Notes: generated from the letters alone by a model not told the origin. Counted from the first letter of the stretch, positions 48,893 through 58,662 are shown. The stretch: 64,000 nt of DNA from Sphingobium xenophagum NBRC 107872 (GCF_000367345.1 NZ_BARE01000017.1:85963-149962); one strand, 5' to 3'. Made by a program: numbers and translations.

Positions 48893-50029
48893 ATGCAGCT
48901 TTCCCATTTCGATCCCGCCCTGTTCCTGCGCGACTATTGGCAGAAAAAGCCGCTGCTCATCCGCAACCCGTGGGGGGAGTGGCGCAATCCGCTGGAGCCG
49001 GACGAGCTGGCGGGGCTGGCGTGCGAGGAGGGCGTGGAATCGCGGCTGATCACGCTGGGCGATGATCGGCTGGCGATGGAGAGCGGGCCGCTGCCCGAAA
49101 CCCGCTTTGGCCAACTGGGCGCGCTCCCCTGGACATTGCTGGTGCAGGCGGTGGACCATCATGTCCCGCAGGTCGCGGCGCTGATCGATCCGTTCCGCTT
49201 CGTCCCCAACTGGCGGATCGACGATGTCATGGTCAGCTACGCGACCGATGGCGGCGGGGTGGGCGCGCATTTCGACCAATATGACGTGTTCCTGGTGCAG
49301 GGGCTGGGGCGTCGCTGCTGGCAGGTGGGGGCCTTGTGCGATTCCACCACGCCGCTTTTGCCGCATGACGATCTGCGCCTGCTGGCCGATTTCGTTCCGG
49401 AACAGGAATGGATATTGGAACCGGGCGACATTCTGTACGTGCCGCCGCGCATCGCCCATCATGGCGTCGCTGTGGGGGATGACTGCATGACCTATTCGAT
49501 CGGCTTTCGCGCGCCATCGCGCGCCGAACTGGTCGAACATTGGTCCGAAACGCTGGTGGACACGATGCCGGACGAGGATCGCTATGCCGATCCCGATCTG
49601 GCGCGGCAGGCCAATCCGGGCGAGATCGCGCCCGCCGCGATCGACCGGCTGCACGCGCTGGTGACGGAGGCGCTGGCCGACCGCACCGCCTTTGCCCGCT
49701 GGTTCGGCCAGTATAGCAGCAGCCCCAAATATCCCGATACCGACTGGCGCCCCGAAGAGCCGATGGAAGCGGGCGATGTCGCGGCGATGCTGGCGGAAGG
49801 GGCGGCGCTGTGCCGCAATCCCGCCAGCCGCTTTTCCTTCGTGCGGCAGGGCGACGGGCTGCTGCTGTTCGTCGATGGCGAATGTTTCGATTGTGCCGGC
49901 GGCGTGGCGGCGCTGGCCGAAACGCTTTGCGCGCAGGATCATGTGAGCGCCGATCCGTCCGATGCCGGGCTGGCGTTGCTGACCATGCTGGTCAATCAGG
50001 GCAGCCTGGCTTTTGAGGAAGAGGTTTAG
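48893..50029 (+). CDS. JmjC/cupin ribosomal oxygenase (RoxA/YcfD-like, uL16 arginine hydroxylase)
   Basis: A 378-residue 2-oxoglutarate/Fe(II) dioxygenase. The metal triad is visible: His126 and Asp128 in AHFDQYDVFLVQ and the C-terminal His in RIAHHGVAV (189-190). N-terminus FLRDYWQKKPLLIRNPW and the winged-helix-like C-terminal part match bacterial RoxA, which hydroxylates an arginine of ribosomal protein L16. rplP is present at 31355. The ATG at 48893 is preferred over the GTG at 48890. Four nt before RluE. Confidence 0.9.
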   Translation: MQLSHFDPALFLRDYWQKKPLLIRNPWGEWRNPLEPDELAGLACEEGVESRLITLGDDRLAMESGPLPETRFGQLGALPWTLLVQAVDHHVPQVAALIDPFRFVPNWRIDDVMVSYATDGGGVGAHFDQYDVFLVQGLGRRCWQVGALCDSTTPLLPHDDLRLLADFVPEQEWILEPGDILYVPPRIAHHGVAVGDDCMTYSIGFRAPSRAELVEHWSETLVDTMPDEDRYADPDLARQANPGEIAPAAIDRLHALVTEALADRTAFARWFGQYSSSPKYPDTDWRPEEPMEAGDVAAMLAEGAALCRNPASRFSFVRQGDGLLLFVDGECFDCAGGVAALAETLCAQDHVSADPSDAGLALLTMLVNQGSLAFEEEV

Positions 50030-50032
50030 GCC

Positions 50033-50575
50033 ATGGCGCTGATATTATTCAATAAACCGTTCAATGTCCTGTGCCAGTTCACCCCCGAACCCAATGGGCC
50101 GGAGCGGCAGACGCTCAAGGATTATATCGATGTGCCGGGCGTCTATCCCGCCGGGCGGCTGGACACGGACAGCGAAGGGCTGTTGCTGCTGACCGACGAT
50201 GGCCGCCTGCAGGCGCGGATCGCCGACCCCCGCTTCAAAATGCCCAAAACCTATCTGGCGCAGGTAGAGGGCGAACCGGACGAGGCGGCGCTCGACGCGC
50301 TGCGGCGCGGGGTGACGTTGAAGGACGGGCGGACCTTGCCCGCCGAGGCCGAACGGATCGACGACCCGGCGCTCTGGCCCCGCGACCCCCCGGTGCGCTT
50401 TCGCAAGACCGTGGCCGATTGCTGGATCAGCCTGACGATAAGGGAGGGCAAGAACCGGCAGGTGCGGCGCATGACGGCAGCGGTGGGGCATCCGACGCTC
50501 AGGCTGGTGCGCTGGGCGATCGGGGAATGGACGCTGGAGGGGGTGCAGCCGGGGGAATGGCGCGAGGTTGGGTGA
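50033..50575 (+). CDS. 23S rRNA pseudouridine synthase, RluE-like
   Basis: A 180-residue RsuA-family pseudouridine synthase without the S4 domain, as in RluE, which modifies U2457 in E. coli. The catalytic Asp is Asp44 in [16 protein letters not shown]. Also [16 protein letters not shown] and [24 protein letters not shown]. Starts 4 nt after the RoxA-like gene, so two ribosome-modifying enzymes form one operon. Confidence 0.88.
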   Translation: MALILFNKPFNVLCQFTPEPNGPERQTLKDYIDVPGVYPAGRLDTDSEGLLLLTDDGRLQARIADPRFKMPKTYLAQVEGEPDEAALDALRRGVTLKDGRTLPAEAERIDDPALWPRDPPVRFRKTVADCWISLTIREGKNRQVRRMTAAVGHPTLRLVRWAIGEWTLEGVQPGEWREVG

Positions 50576-50750
50576 GGGGGCGGTAAACGAGCAATTGACG
50601 TCATTTATATATCTCTGAATTTAGCCTCAAAACTGACGCCAACAATGTTGTCTGCACGATGACGCAGCTTTGATTTTTTGTGCGATTACCTGACTGTCGT
50701 TCTGTCGTGACAGATCGGCGGGCTTGCAGCCGTTTGCACTTCGCGTTTCC

Positions 50751-51536
50751 TCAAGGGGAAGGAAACAGTTTCGCGCTTACAAGGTCATAAAGCGACCCTT
50801 CTGCGAATGTCGGCGCGGCCTCAAAATCGAAGCGCACATTGCAGTCATCAGCAACGATGTGTCGGCGGTTATCTGCCGTAACTGAAATAAACCGATCCCC
50901 AATCGGGTTCAAAATGACCTGCTCCTTGCATCGCATGTGACCGTTGGCGAGAAACATATAAGGGGCGCGACGGTCTTTATCGCCTGCATTCAAGCCGACC
51001 CCTAAGACGCCAATTATGAAAACGAATACACACCATGTTATTTCGGCAGGAAGTCCATAGAACCGAAAATAACTTGCCAACCGCCACCAAGTTGGCATTA
51101 ATGCCAACAAAATCATGTTGAAAGTCATATAGTATTCAATCCGCGCTCCTGTCCAAAATTGACAAAATAGCATCGCTATCATGACCAATCCTACGGATGG
51201 CAGAAACCAATCCATAAATCCGACTATAAACTTCCTGTCAGAGATTAGGCGCGTCTTGCGAGTTGGGTTCTCTTCGCGCTCGATTTCATCAGCCGCGTAG
51301 GTTTTTCCTGCCCTATGTCGCAGTAGTATGAAGCCAGTTGGAAATATAAGTCCGAGCACGTAGATCATAATAAGGTGCTGAATAGTGATTGTAAAAAAAT
51401 CCGACGCAGAAAACATACCGCCAATATTTCCACCGAAGCCGGCGGAGTATCCTGCGATGTAGATACCGCATGTGAGGACGTGTAAAACTGGAACCGCTAA
51501 CGTAGCTCGACCAATCAGCTTTTCAACATCCGCCAT
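50751..51536 (-). CDS. Hypothetical multi-span membrane protein
   Basis: A 261-residue protein with about five membrane helices (near 12-32, 48-70, 105-130, 135-160 and 165-185), then a soluble C-terminal domain of about 70 residues (AGDKDRRAPYMFLANGHMRCKEQVILNPIGDRFISVTADNRRHIVADDCNVRFDFEA). The AT-richer codon use differs from its neighbours. I do not recognise a family. Confidence 0.55.
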   Translation of the reverse strand: MADVEKLIGRATLAVPVLHVLTCGIYIAGYSAGFGGNIGGMFSASDFFTITIQHLIMIYVLGLIFPTGFILLRHRAGKTYAADEIEREENPTRKTRLISDRKFIVGFMDWFLPSVGLVMIAMLFCQFWTGARIEYYMTFNMILLALMPTWWRLASYFRFYGLPAEITWCVFVFIIGVLGVGLNAGDKDRRAPYMFLANGHMRCKEQVILNPIGDRFISVTADNRRHIVADDCNVRFDFEAAPTFAEGSLYDLVSAKLFPSP

Positions 51537-51887
51537 CTACAGTGTTCCTCGGTCCCAGCAAATCTGCAGGTCTTTACATGCGTCCTATGCCACCATCCAC
51601 TTAGAACGCAAAATGTGGGAAGGACTGAACTGGCAAACGCACGCGAAGTACGTGTCAGTTATCTAGACTACGGAACCAAGAAACAGACTGTCTCCAATCC
51701 ACCCAACTTAGCCAGAAACGATCGTCCGTGGAAAATAGGGGATTTCTGTAGCGCGGATCCCCCCTCCCGCAGGCGGGAGGGGGTTAGGGGGTGGGCTTGC
51801 GCGAGGTTGCGTTGGCCCACCCCGCTGCGACTAAGGCGCTGCGCGCCCAAGTCTCGCTGCCCCTCCAGCTTGCGCGAGGAGCGCAAA
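51537..51887. other. Gene-free stretch with a GC palindrome
   Basis: 351 bases between the hypothetical gene and aroG. The left part is AT-richer. The right part holds the 51760-51783 palindrome. No gene is seen. Confidence 0.5.
51760..51783 (-). terminator. GC palindrome downstream of aroG
   Basis: CCCCCTCCCGC and GCGGGAGGGGG form an 11-bp stem with a 2-nt loop, 105 nt past the aroG stop. On the minus strand it is followed by a weak T-containing stretch. The CCCTCCCGC/GCGGGAGGG core is of the type often scattered in sphingomonad intergenic regions, so it may be a repeat rather than a dedicated terminator. Confidence 0.5.
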
Positions 51888-53258
51888 TCACGCCGCGGCG
51901 CGGCGTTCTTTCAGTTCTTCGTTCAGCATTTCGGCCAGCAGGAAAGCCAGCTCCAGGCTTTGCGCCGCGTTCAGGCGCGGGTCGCAATGGGTGTGGTAGC
52001 GGTCGGCGAGGCCTTCGTCGGTGATGGCGATGGCGCCGCCGGTGCATTCGGTGACGTTCTGGCCGGTCATTTCCGCGTGGATGCCGCCGCCGAAGCTGCC
52101 TTCGGCGCGGTGAACGGCGAAGAAGCCGCGCACTTCGGCCAGGATACGCTCGAACGGCCGTGTCTTGTAGCCATTGGCGGCCTTGATGACATTGCCGTGC
52201 ATCGGGTCGCAGGACCACACCACCGGATGGCCTTCGCGCAGGACGGCGCGGACCAGCTTGGGCAGGCCCGCCTCGATCTTGTCATGGCCGTAGCGGGTGA
52301 TGAGCGTGATGCGCCCGGCTTCGCGCGACGGGTTGAGCAGGTCGAGCAGGCGGATGAGCGCGTCCGGCTCCAGGCTGGGGCCGCACTTCATGCCGATCGG
52401 ATTGCCGATGCCGCGCAGATATTCGACATGGGCCGACCCTTCGAAACGGGTGCGGTCGCCGATCCACAGCATGTGGGCGGACGTGTCATACCAGTCGCCG
52501 GTCAGACTGTCCTGCCGGGTCAGCGCCTGTTCGAACGGCAGCAGCAGCGCTTCATGGCTGGTGTAGAAGCTGGTCCCGCCAAGCTGCGGCACGGTTTCGG
52601 CGTCCAGGCCACAGGCGCGCATGAAATCGAGCGCCTGGCCGATCTGGTCGGCCATCGCCTCGAACTTCGCGGCCCAGGGGCTGCGACCCATGAAATCGAG
52701 CATCCAGCCATGGACGCGATCCAGGCTGGCATAGCCGCCGGTCGAGAAGGCGCGCAGCAGGTTGAGCGTTGCTGCCGACTGGTTATAGGCCTGCACCATC
52801 CGCTGCGGGTCCGGCTCGCGGCCCTGTGCGGTGAAAGCAATGTCGTTGACATTGTCGCCGCGATAGCTGGGCAGCTCAACCCCGCCGACCACTTCGGTAT
52901 CGGCCGAGCGCGGCTTGGCGAACTGGCCCGCCATGCGGCCGACCTTCACCACCGGCAGCTTCGAGGCGAAGGTCAGCACGACCGCCATCTGGAGCAGCAC
53001 GCGGAACGTGTCGCGGATATTGTTCGGGTGGAACTCGGCAAAACTTTCGGCGCAATCGCCGCCCTGCAACAGGAAGGCGTCACCGGCCGCGACCTTCGCC
53101 AGGTCGGTTTTCAGGTTGCGGGCCTCGCCTGCAAAGACGAGCGGCGGAAACTGGCCAAGCTGGGCCTCCACGGCGGCGAGCGCCTGTGTGTCCCGGTAAG
53201 CGGGCATCTGAATGCCCTTATGCGCGCGCCAGCTATCCGGCGTCCATTTCGCCGCCAC
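51888..53258 (-). CDS. aroG: Class II 3-deoxy-7-phosphoheptulonate (DAHP) synthase
   Basis: A 456-residue plant-type (class II) DAHP synthase, the first enzyme of the shikimate pathway: phosphoenolpyruvate plus erythrose-4-phosphate to DAHP. Landmarks: [27 protein letters not shown] (metal-binding Cys), [19 protein letters not shown]-type [13 protein letters not shown] and WSCDPMHGN. The start is GTG at 53258, with AGGAG upstream; in-frame sequence further upstream lacks family similarity. Allosteric type cannot be read from sequence. Confidence 0.94.
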   Translation of the reverse strand: MAAKWTPDSWRAHKGIQMPAYRDTQALAAVEAQLGQFPPLVFAGEARNLKTDLAKVAAGDAFLLQGGDCAESFAEFHPNNIRDTFRVLLQMAVVLTFASKLPVVKVGRMAGQFAKPRSADTEVVGGVELPSYRGDNVNDIAFTAQGREPDPQRMVQAYNQSAATLNLLRAFSTGGYASLDRVHGWMLDFMGRSPWAAKFEAMADQIGQALDFMRACGLDAETVPQLGGTSFYTSHEALLLPFEQALTRQDSLTGDWYDTSAHMLWIGDRTRFEGSAHVEYLRGIGNPIGMKCGPSLEPDALIRLLDLLNPSREAGRITLITRYGHDKIEAGLPKLVRAVLREGHPVVWSCDPMHGNVIKAANGYKTRPFERILAEVRGFFAVHRAEGSFGGGIHAEMTGQNVTECTGGAIAITDEGLADRYHTHCDPRLNAAQSLELAFLLAEMLNEELKERRAAA

Positions 53259-53385
53259 GACGAGTCTCCTAAATGAACCAAAAAAACAGGGGCCGCACCT
53301 ACGCCGCCGCGCCGTCCAAGGCAAGTTTATAGCAGTATTCCGGCGCGCGGGCGCAATGATCCTTTCGATCAGACTGATCGATTCG

Positions 53386-53742
53386 CTATTTCTGGCATGG
53401 ATAGCGTTCGTTGAGCGCCACGCTGACCAGCACGGAAGCGGGGCCGCGCCGCTGGTCTGGCCAGCGTTCGAGATAGGCGACGACGGTGCGGCGGGCATCG
53501 TCCGCGCTCATCTTGTCAGGCCAGCAGATCGGGCGACCACGGCCGATGAAGCTGTCCTTGCGGATGCCATCGACCACGCCGACGATATAGGCGGTGCAGG
53601 CCAGCGCATATTCGGGCGCCTTGTTGCGGCATTTGGCGAGCAGCGACGTGCCGCTTTCGAACATGAAGGCTTGGGCCGAGGCGGGTGTGGGGGAGGTGGC
53701 GGCCAGCGACGCGGTCGCGATGAGGATGGGGAGTGCGCGCAT
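53386..53742 (-). CDS. Rap1a/Tai-like exported protein
   Basis: A 118-residue protein with a signal peptide ([25 protein letters not shown]). The mature part has three Cys (AKCRNK, LACTAY, ICWPDK) and a C-terminal Cys (RYPCQK), a pattern of Rap1a/Tai immunity-like proteins. In T6SS bacteria these neutralise effectors; no effector or T6SS gene is here, so this may be a general periplasmic protein of that fold. A REP doublet (53779-53844) lies upstream of the start. Confidence 0.7.
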   Translation of the reverse strand: MRALPILIATASLAATSPTPASAQAFMFESGTSLLAKCRNKAPEYALACTAYIVGVVDGIRKDSFIGRGRPICWPDKMSADDARRTVVAYLERWPDQRRGPASVLVSVALNERYPCQK

Positions 53743-53778
53743 AGGGTTTCCAAACAACAGGTCGTGAATAGTATAATA

Positions 53779-53844
53779 GTGCTCCCGCGCAGGCGGGAGC
53801 CCAGTTCCAGCGCCTCGACTGGGCTCCCGCCTGCGCGGGAGCAC
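53779..53844. repeat. REP-like palindromic doublet, copy A2 (26-14-26)
   Basis: Arms 53779-53804 and 53819-53844, perfect 26-nt inverted repeats with a 14-nt loop. Each arm is a hairpin of GCTCCCGC, a short loop and GCGGGAGC. Same architecture as copy A1 at 5559-5624, and the two share most arm positions. Confidence 0.85.
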
Positions 53845-53857
53845 GCTTATTTTTGCC

Positions 53858-55081
53858 TCAATCCTTTTTACGGGCGGTGAAGGCGAAGGTCAGCGCCACC
53901 TGGGGGGCCAGTCCGCCGCTGCTCTCGCCATTGCCCACGCCAAAGGCGGCGCGGGCGATGGTCGCGGTGCCGCTGACCTTGCGGGTCGCGCCGTCGCCCG
54001 ACAGGGTGAAGCGGATGGTCTGGGGCTTGGCGACGCCTTTGAGGCTGAGCGTGCCGGTGGCGCGATAGGCGTTCGCGCCGCTCTTCTCCGCGCCCTTCGC
54101 GGTGAAGGTTGCGGTGGGGTGGGCGGCCACCGCGAAAAATTCGTCGCCCGGCAGCATCCCGTCCTGATAGGCGTCGCCCACGCTGGCGCTGGCCATGTCG
54201 ATCGTCACCTTGATGTCGGCGGTTTCAGGACGGTCCGGGTCCATGACGATCGCGGCGGTCCATTTGGCGAAGCTGCCGCTGATCGTCTGGCCATCATTGC
54301 CGACGGAAAAGCCGATCGTGCCGCCCGGCTGCACGGTCCAGGCAGGCGGCGGGGCGGGGGGCGCTTCCGGGGCGGCCTCGGTGACGTTGGCGGCGGCGTT
54401 GTCCGGTGCGGCCTCCACGACATTTGCGGGTTGGGCGATATTTTCCTGCGGTTCGGGGGCTTCGACTGCGGCGGCGGCCTTTGGCGCGGGGGCGGGCAGG
54501 ATCGCCTTGCCGACGACCAGGCCCAGCAGCATCAGCGCGGGCAGGATGATCAGCAGCGCGATCGACCGGCCCGGTATCATCCGCCAGATCAGCCCGTCGC
54601 GGATCAGGAAATGATGGCGCAGCGCCCCCGCGACATGGAGCAGGAACAGCGCGATGCCCAGCCAGGCGATCAGGCCATGGCCGCCCTCCGCCAGTTCATG
54701 CGCGCTTGCGGGCAAGGGCAGATGGGGCAGGGGCAGGACGCCGAACAGCAGGGTCGGCACCTTGACCTTGGCGGTCGATACCAGCGCCCAGCCGCTCAGC
54801 GGCGCGCCCAGCATGAAGGCGTAGAGACCAAAATGTACGCCCGACGCCAGCGCGCCCTGCCAGCCGCCCTCCAGCTTTGCCGGGCGCGGCTTCCAGTAGC
54901 GCACCACGATCCGCAGCAGGGTCAGCACCAATATCGTGATGCCGACCGACTTGTGCCATTGGTACAGGGCAAAGCCCCGCGCGCCCAGATCCTCCAGCGC
55001 CCAGCCGACGCTGATCTGGAAAGCGAGCAGGGCCGCGATCGCCCAGTGCAGGATGATGGCGACAAGGCTGTAGCGTGGCAT
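53858..55081 (-). CDS. Cytochrome b561-YceI fusion protein
   Basis: A 407-residue two-domain protein. The N-terminal half (about 1-200) is a cytochrome b561-type membrane domain: four helices with histidines (HWAIAALLAFQISVGW, YQWHKSVGITILVL, VHFGLYAFMLGAPL, FLLHVAGALRHHF). A long Ala/Pro/Glu linker (about 205-260) follows. The C-terminal part (about 262-407) is a YceI domain (WTVQPGGTIGFSVGNDGQTISGSFAKW), a lipocalin-like isoprenoid-binding fold that is periplasmic. YceI and cytochrome b561 are often neighbours; a fusion links electron transfer and the lipid-binding domain physically. Ligand unknown. Confidence 0.85.
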   Translation of the reverse strand: MPRYSLVAIILHWAIAALLAFQISVGWALEDLGARGFALYQWHKSVGITILVLTLLRIVVRYWKPRPAKLEGGWQGALASGVHFGLYAFMLGAPLSGWALVSTAKVKVPTLLFGVLPLPHLPLPASAHELAEGGHGLIAWLGIALFLLHVAGALRHHFLIRDGLIWRMIPGRSIALLIILPALMLLGLVVGKAILPAPAPKAAAAVEAPEPQENIAQPANVVEAAPDNAAANVTEAAPEAPPAPPPAWTVQPGGTIGFSVGNDGQTISGSFAKWTAAIVMDPDRPETADIKVTIDMASASVGDAYQDGMLPGDEFFAVAAHPTATFTAKGAEKSGANAYRATGTLSLKGVAKPQTIRFTLSGDGATRKVSGTATIARAAFGVGNGESSGGLAPQVALTFAFTARKKD

Positions 55082-55200
55082 GAAACCCCCGGCAGGATGG
55101 ACCTGACGGCGAAGCTATGCCCCGCGCGTCATGAAGTCCATTGCCCTGCCGGGAAACGCTGCGTTGCCTATGACCGAGAATAGGCGCGGCCTTTTTCAGA

Positions 55201-57498
55201 TCAGAAGCCGGCCTTCAGCGTGGCGAAGAATTGCTGGGGCGCACCGACCAGCAGGGTCTGGGCATCGCCGCTATTGCCAAAGCCGCCCGACCCGATCGTG
55301 CCGACATAGCGTTTGTCGAACAGATTGGTGGCGTTCAGCTGCACTTCCACCTTGTCGGTGAAGCGATAGCCAAGCGAGGCGTCGACGATCAGGCGGCCGG
55401 GGACCGAGGCGTCATTGGTGTAGCTATAGTAGCGGCGCGACATATAGTTGAGGCCGACACGGAAGAAGCGCTGGCCATCGTCAAAGTTGAATTCGCCGCG
55501 CGCCATATGCTTGGGGCTGTCCACCACGGTCTTGTCCTTGATCGCCGCGACAAGATCGCCATTGCCGTTCAAGACATCGTCGCGATAGGTCGCGTCGGTG
55601 TAGCTGTAGCTGGCGTAGAGGCTGAAGCCGCCGCCCAGTTTCAGGTCGCCCGCCGCTTCGACGCCGACGGAGCGGACGCCGCCGACATTCTGGAGCGCCG
55701 AGGGGTTGCCCTGGATCGCCGATCCGACCTGCACCGCCAGCAGGCGATTGCGGAAGTTGACCAGATAGGCACCCAGCGTGCCGCTGAAGACCGGCGTGTT
55801 GTAGCGCAGGCCGAGTTCGTAGGTGTCCGACTCTTCGGGTTTCAGATTATTCCTGATCGCGTCGAACCCGGCCTGATTGGTCGAAAAGGGGCCGGTGGTC
55901 GTGGCGCTGGCAAAGGCGCGGGTCGACTGGCTGAAGCCGCCAAAGACTTCCGCGTCGGGGCTGACCTTCACGACGAAACCGGCAGTGGGCTGGAACCAGT
56001 CCTGCGCCTTGATCTTGCCCTGCGGGAAGCTGGCCTGAACGACCGCCTCCGCCTTGTTGGTGACCGAAAAGCCCTTCCACCCCAGATTGATCGTCACCAT
56101 GCCAAGGTCGATCTTGTCCTGCACATGATATTGGAACGTGTCGGTGGTGAAATCGAACTCCCACTGGGTGAAGAAGGGATTTTTCGGATAGTCGCGGAAG
56201 GACAGGCCCGGCTCGGTGCGGCTGGAGAAGGCGTAGAAGCGGCGGGCCTGGTTGAACTTGTTATTTTCATACCATGCGCCGACGTTCAGATTCTGGCTGC
56301 CGATGGTGAAATCGACGCTGCCGAACGCGCCAATGCGGTCCATCTTATATTCGGTGGTCCGCACCGACATGGGGACGCCGTTGGGGCTGGGCACATAGGG
56401 GGTCGCCCACAGGCCCATGCCGCTATTATTGTGATAATAGCCCTTGAGGTTCAGCGTCGCCATCTCGCCCAGCGGCGTGTTGAGGCCGATCGCGCCCAGC
56501 CAGTCCTTGCGCAGCCCCGCCGCGTCATAATAGGCGTCGTCGGCGCTGGTCACATTGCCCGGATAGGTCTGGCCAGTGGCGACGGACGCGCCGCTATAGT
56601 CGAAACGGCCATCGGGGAAGGGCGATCCGCCGCTGTTGCTGACCAGGTCCACGTCGTTCAGGCGGCTGGCATAGTCGATCGCGCGGGCATAGTCGGGAAA
56701 GGTGTTGTCCCAGTCCCAGCCCAGCCGATTGATCATGCCCATCGACATGTCCTGATAATCCTGCTCGCGCCGGTCGGAATAGCTCAGCCAGCCGTCAATC
56801 TTGGCCTCGCCTATGGGCACGATCACCTTGGCATTGCCCATATGCTGGTCCTGCTTGCCCTGGCCCTTATATTTGTCGGTCGATCCATAGCCGTAGGACA
56901 CATAGCCGCGCACGCCGTCCCTGGTGCCCAGATTGAGGCGGGCGAAAGCGCGGACCGTGTCGTTGCTGCCATAGGTCAGATTGCCCTGTGCGCCCATCTC
57001 GCCGGTCGGGTCAGCCGAGAATGTCTCGACCGTGCCGCCCAGATTGCCGGTCGCCTGCGTACCGAGCGAACCGGCACCCTGCGACACGCGGACGCTGCCG
57101 ATATTTTCGCTGCTGATCGCGCGGGTGATGTGCAGGCCGTTATGGTTGCCATAGCTCATGTCGCCCAGCGGAATGCCGTCGAAGGTAAAGCCAAGCTGGT
57201 TCTGGTTGAAGCTGCGGATGGTGACGCGCTGCGACCATTCATAATTGCCGAACGGGTCGGCGGACTGGAAATTGACGCTGGGCAGCTTTTCAATCGCCTT
57301 GAGCGGATTGGTGCCCGGCGTCAGTACGACAATTTCCTGCGCCTTGATTTCCTGCACCTGGCGGGTTTCGCCGCGACCAAAGACGACGATCGTCGCTTCG
57401 TCGGGCGCTGCATCGGCGGCGGGCGCCGCCGTCTGGGCAAAGGCGGGCGTAGCCGCCAGCATGGTGGAGGCGAGCAGCAGGGCAGTGGCAGGACGCAT
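55201..57498 (-). CDS. TonB-dependent receptor
   Basis: A 765-residue outer-membrane receptor. Signal peptide (MRPATALLLASTMLAATPAFAQ), TonB box-like DEATIVVFGRG near 34-44, plug domain (about 50-170) with KLPSVNFQSADPFG and RVSQGAGSLGTQATGNLGGTV, then a beta barrel ending in the terminal aromatic residue (FFATLKAGF). Substrate not identifiable. GAAGGGGAAAATTC upstream is the ribosome binding site. The palindrome TTGCACTGCAA (57556-57566) lies 58 nt upstream. Confidence 0.92.
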   Translation of the reverse strand: MRPATALLLASTMLAATPAFAQTAAPAADAAPDEATIVVFGRGETRQVQEIKAQEIVVLTPGTNPLKAIEKLPSVNFQSADPFGNYEWSQRVTIRSFNQNQLGFTFDGIPLGDMSYGNHNGLHITRAISSENIGSVRVSQGAGSLGTQATGNLGGTVETFSADPTGEMGAQGNLTYGSNDTVRAFARLNLGTRDGVRGYVSYGYGSTDKYKGQGKQDQHMGNAKVIVPIGEAKIDGWLSYSDRREQDYQDMSMGMINRLGWDWDNTFPDYARAIDYASRLNDVDLVSNSGGSPFPDGRFDYSGASVATGQTYPGNVTSADDAYYDAAGLRKDWLGAIGLNTPLGEMATLNLKGYYHNNSGMGLWATPYVPSPNGVPMSVRTTEYKMDRIGAFGSVDFTIGSQNLNVGAWYENNKFNQARRFYAFSSRTEPGLSFRDYPKNPFFTQWEFDFTTDTFQYHVQDKIDLGMVTINLGWKGFSVTNKAEAVVQASFPQGKIKAQDWFQPTAGFVVKVSPDAEVFGGFSQSTRAFASATTTGPFSTNQAGFDAIRNNLKPEESDTYELGLRYNTPVFSGTLGAYLVNFRNRLLAVQVGSAIQGNPSALQNVGGVRSVGVEAAGDLKLGGGFSLYASYSYTDATYRDDVLNGNGDLVAAIKDKTVVDSPKHMARGEFNFDDGQRFFRVGLNYMSRRYYSYTNDASVPGRLIVDASLGYRFTDKVEVQLNATNLFDKRYVGTIGSGGFGNSGDAQTLLVGAPQQFFATLKAGF

Positions 57499-57555
57499 GA
57501 ATTTTCCCCTTCAAGAACCGTAATCGGCTTGGTTCGGGGCCGTAGGCGCGTGATG

Positions 57556-57566
57556 TTGCACTGCAA
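57556..57566. promoter_or_regulatory. TTGCA-C-TGCAA palindrome upstream of the TonB receptor
   Basis: An 11-nt perfect palindrome in the 236-nt gap between the receptor and the divergent thioesterase gene. It resembles an iron or metal regulator half-site pair but is short, so chance is possible. Confidence 0.3.
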
Positions 57567-57734
57567 TGAGAGGAGCTTGACGAATTGGCGTCGCCTGCAT
57601 GACATTCCTGTGATGCGTATCTTGATATGGATTGTGTCATAAAGGTCGCAGTCGCGCCATTTTCGCTGGCGTGATTGCATCACTGGCCATGACGGCTATG
57701 GCATGACCATCCCTATTTTATTGGAAAGCAGGAC

Positions 57735-58172
57735 ATGGCCAAACCCGAATCCTGGCGTTTCAGTCCCGAAGCCTATCGCTTCGTGACCAGCATCGATTCC
57801 CGCTTTCAGGATCTCGATACGATGGGCCACATCAACAATGTGGCGATCTCCGGCATATTCGAGACCGCACGTATCCGTTTCCACCATCATATGGGCCGCC
57901 ATCCGCAGGAACAGGGCGTGCGCTGGATGGTGGCGAACGTGAATCTCAATTTCATCGAGGAATCGCATTTCCCCTATCCGTTCGACGTCCATTGCGCGAT
58001 CGGCCATATCGGCCGCACCAGCTGGACGATCAGTTCGGCCGGGTTTCAGAAGGGCGTGTGCGTCGCCACCTGCGACACCACCGTCGTCACCCATGGGGCC
58101 GAAGGACGGCGCGAGATTGACGAGACGCTGCGCGAAGCGATGGAACTGAATTTCATCCGCCGACCGGCGTGA
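57735..58172 (+). CDS. Acyl-CoA thioesterase (4HBT hotdog fold)
   Basis: A 145-residue hotdog-fold thioesterase. SRFQDLDTMGHINNVAISGIFETARIRF carries the 4-hydroxybenzoyl-CoA thioesterase pattern with the active-site Asp-type residue (FQDLDTMGHINN). VNLNFIEESHFPYPFDV follows. Hydrolyses acyl-CoA thioesters; the acyl chain is not known. Convergent with the DUF983 gene. Confidence 0.85.
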   Translation: MAKPESWRFSPEAYRFVTSIDSRFQDLDTMGHINNVAISGIFETARIRFHHHMGRHPQEQGVRWMVANVNLNFIEESHFPYPFDVHCAIGHIGRTSWTISSAGFQKGVCVATCDTTVVTHGAEGRREIDETLREAMELNFIRRPA

Positions 58173-58184
58173 TGCGGGGTTTAT

Positions 58185-58607
58185 TCACCCAAATCCGTGC
58201 ATCCGCCGGGACCATTGAAAGGCGATCACCGCGCCCTTGACCGGCTGGATCATCGCCACGGCCAGCAGCAGCGCCAGGCCAGGCCAGATCGCGGCCTGCC
58301 ATCCCAGCGGAATGTCGAGCGCGCGGTTCACCTCTATCATCAGCGGGACCAATATATGGCCCAGCAGAAGGATGACGATATAGGATGGGAAATCGTCGGC
58401 CTGGTGCCCGTCCCAGCGCTGGCCGCAATGGGCGCAGGCGGATGTGGGCTTGAGGAAGCGGGCGAACATCCGTCCCTCGCCACAGGCCGGGCAGCGCCCG
58501 CGCAGCGCCAGGCCGATGGCGGCGGCGAGCGGGCGATCGGGTGCGGCGTCGGGTGTCTGGTCGGGCATGGGCGCTGAGGTAGTGGCTGCGGCGGTGCTGC
58601 GCAACAT
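58185..58607 (-). CDS. DUF983 family membrane protein
   Basis: A 140-residue protein with a zinc-ribbon N-terminus (two Cys pairs: CPACGEG and CAHCGQRW) and two membrane helices (about 73-95 and 100-122). DUF983 proteins are found in alphaproteobacteria near cytochrome oxidase or cell-envelope genes; their role is unknown. The ATG at 58607 has AAGGGAA upstream; an internal ATG at 58568 is possible. Confidence 0.8.
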   Translation of the reverse strand: MLRSTAAATTSAPMPDQTPDAAPDRPLAAAIGLALRGRCPACGEGRMFARFLKPTSACAHCGQRWDGHQADDFPSYIVILLLGHILVPLMIEVNRALDIPLGWQAAIWPGLALLLAVAMIQPVKGAVIAFQWSRRMHGFG

Positions 58608-58662
58608 GGCATATTCCCTTACTGACTCTTTCGCCTGCGCAAAAGCCTGTTAATAAGCCGCC

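Noticed and set aside
52067..52285. Extra frames inside aroG
   Set aside because: They overlap a certain gene in other frames and have no start signals or motifs.
55231..57642. 803-codon plus-strand frame opposite the TonB receptor
   Set aside because: Long only because high-GC antisense frames lack stops; it has no signal peptide or fold.
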